40,007 nucleotides of DNA, from NCBI GenBank assembly GCA_900317565.1, contig ONHI01000013.1:1-40007 (forward strand), in the 5' to 3' direction. The first letter of the stretch is position 1, and each line of letters starts with the position of its first letter. The translations under genes and the position numbers were made by a program. Of the stretch, positions 39,625 to 40,007 are shown piece by piece. Under the pieces are notes generated by a model. It was not told the origin of the DNA. It saw only the letters and a program-made list of their open reading frames with translations, and ran no database searches. The DNA is from an uncultured Eubacteriales bacterium (GTDB lineage Bacteria > Bacillota > Clostridia > Christensenellales > Aristaeellaceae).

Positions 39625-40007
39625 ATGCTCAATCTGAACCTGAAGCCCGCCGGCTCCTGCCGGTACGACGCCGTGTCCCTGGGCGAGATCATGCTGCGAC
39701 TGGATCCCGGCGAGGGCCGCATCCGCACCGCCCGCGAATTCAAGGTCTGGGAGGGCGGCGGCGAGTACAACGTCGTGCGCGGCCTGCACAAGTGCTTCGG
39801 CATGAACACCGGCGTGCTGACCGCCTTTGCGGACAACGAGGTGGGCCGCCTGCTGAAGGACCTGATCGAGCAGGGCGGCGTGGACACCAGCCTGATCTAT
39901 TGGAAGAAGACCGACGGCATCGGCCGCATCTGCCGCAACGGCCTGAACTTCACCGAGCGCGGCTTCGGCATCCGCGGCGCCGTGGGCTGCTCCGACCGCG
40001 CCAACAC
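39625..40007 (+). CDS. PfkB-family carbohydrate kinase (KdgK-like), 3' truncated by window
   Basis: Only the first 127 codons are present and the frame is open at the window end. The protein starts MLNLNLKPAGSCRYDAVSLG and continues with GEIMLRLDPGEGRIRTAREF and WEGGGEYNVVRGLHKCFGM. This resembles the N-terminus of 2-keto-3-deoxygluconate and fructose kinases, where the Gly-Gly-x-x-x-Asn motif contacts the sugar. The start has AAAGGAGAGG upstream (from 39610) and a good promoter. The ATP-binding half lies outside, so the substrate class stays open. Confidence 0.85.
   Translation, partial: MLNLNLKPAGSCRYDAVSLGEIMLRLDPGEGRIRTAREFKVWEGGGEYNVVRGLHKCFGMNTGVLTAFADNEVGRLLKDLIEQGGVDTSLIYWKKTDGIGRICRNGLNFTERGFGIRGAVGCSDRAN

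Noticed and set aside
1-40007. CRISPR arrays, tRNA, rRNA, integrase or transposase genes
   Set aside because: I looked for spaced direct repeats, tRNA-like cloverleaf sequences and mobile-element enzymes on both strands and saw none; the repeats present are tandem coding repeats or palindromes.

Overview
The window looks like a piece of a high-G+C (roughly two thirds G+C by eye) Bacillota genome of the class Clostridia, probably an uncultured gut or anaerobic-digester lineage. The reasons are strong AGGAGG-type ribosome binding sites, sigma-A type promoters, a clostripain-type secreted protease, an HD-GYP protein with a seven-helix N-terminal region, LacI-family control of glycosidases, and a VTC/DUF4956/DUF4353 cluster. 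This taxonomic guess is inference from gene content. No rRNA, tRNA, CRISPR array or transposase gene was seen.

Layout. Bases 1-2708 hold lipid or acyl-carrier functions: a 5'-truncated acyl-CoA/ACP synthetase, an acyl carrier protein, a DUF4342 membrane protein on the other strand, and an acyl-ACP thioesterase. Bases 2743-5217 carry an AraC-type regulator, a 55-residue unknown protein with a structured leader, and an MFS transporter. After a palindromic intergenic element, bases 5444-8949 carry a polyphosphate-polymerase-domain protein, a DUF4956 membrane protein and a secreted DUF4353 beta-helix protein. The DUF4353 reading frame runs on into a hybrid histidine kinase with two receiver domains (8657-11683), whose own N-terminus contains an exact 69-bp tandem duplication.

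Bases 11735-22959 form one long minus-strand glycan-utilisation locus, in transcription order: GH13 glucosidase, solute-binding protein, two permeases and two ATPases of the oligopeptide/nickel (Opp) ABC class, GH31 glycosidase and an MFS transporter. A divergent LacI regulator (23202-24209) and a GH38 alpha-mannosidase (24332-27445) follow. The GH13 and GH38 promoters each carry a good -35/-10 pair and, just downstream, the same inverted repeat TTAA-n-CG-n-TTAA. The LacI protein therefore probably controls both transcripts. Stem-loops sit between the binding protein and the permeases, and between the last ATPase and GH31, and may set expression ratios inside the operon.

Bases 27578-28519 encode a membrane sensor fused directly to the last few residues of a SpoIIE/RsbU phosphatase domain, with the catalytic part missing. 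Divergent from it is a compact plus-strand operon (28738-36527): a cytoplasmic Bmp-domain protein with a ParB-like N-terminal segment, a PfkB/ribokinase-type sugar kinase, a 7TM-PAS-degenerate GGDEF-HD-GYP-PAS signalling protein, and an adenosine-deaminase-fold metallohydrolase fused to a C-terminal Rossmann-like (SLOG-like) domain. The set suggests nucleoside or nucleotide sensing and turnover and is the most novel-looking system here.

The right end has a small secreted protein with three tryptophan-rich 20-residue repeats under a perfect-consensus promoter, a secreted clostripain-family protease, nested palindromes ending in a terminator, and the start of a second PfkB kinase that runs off the window.
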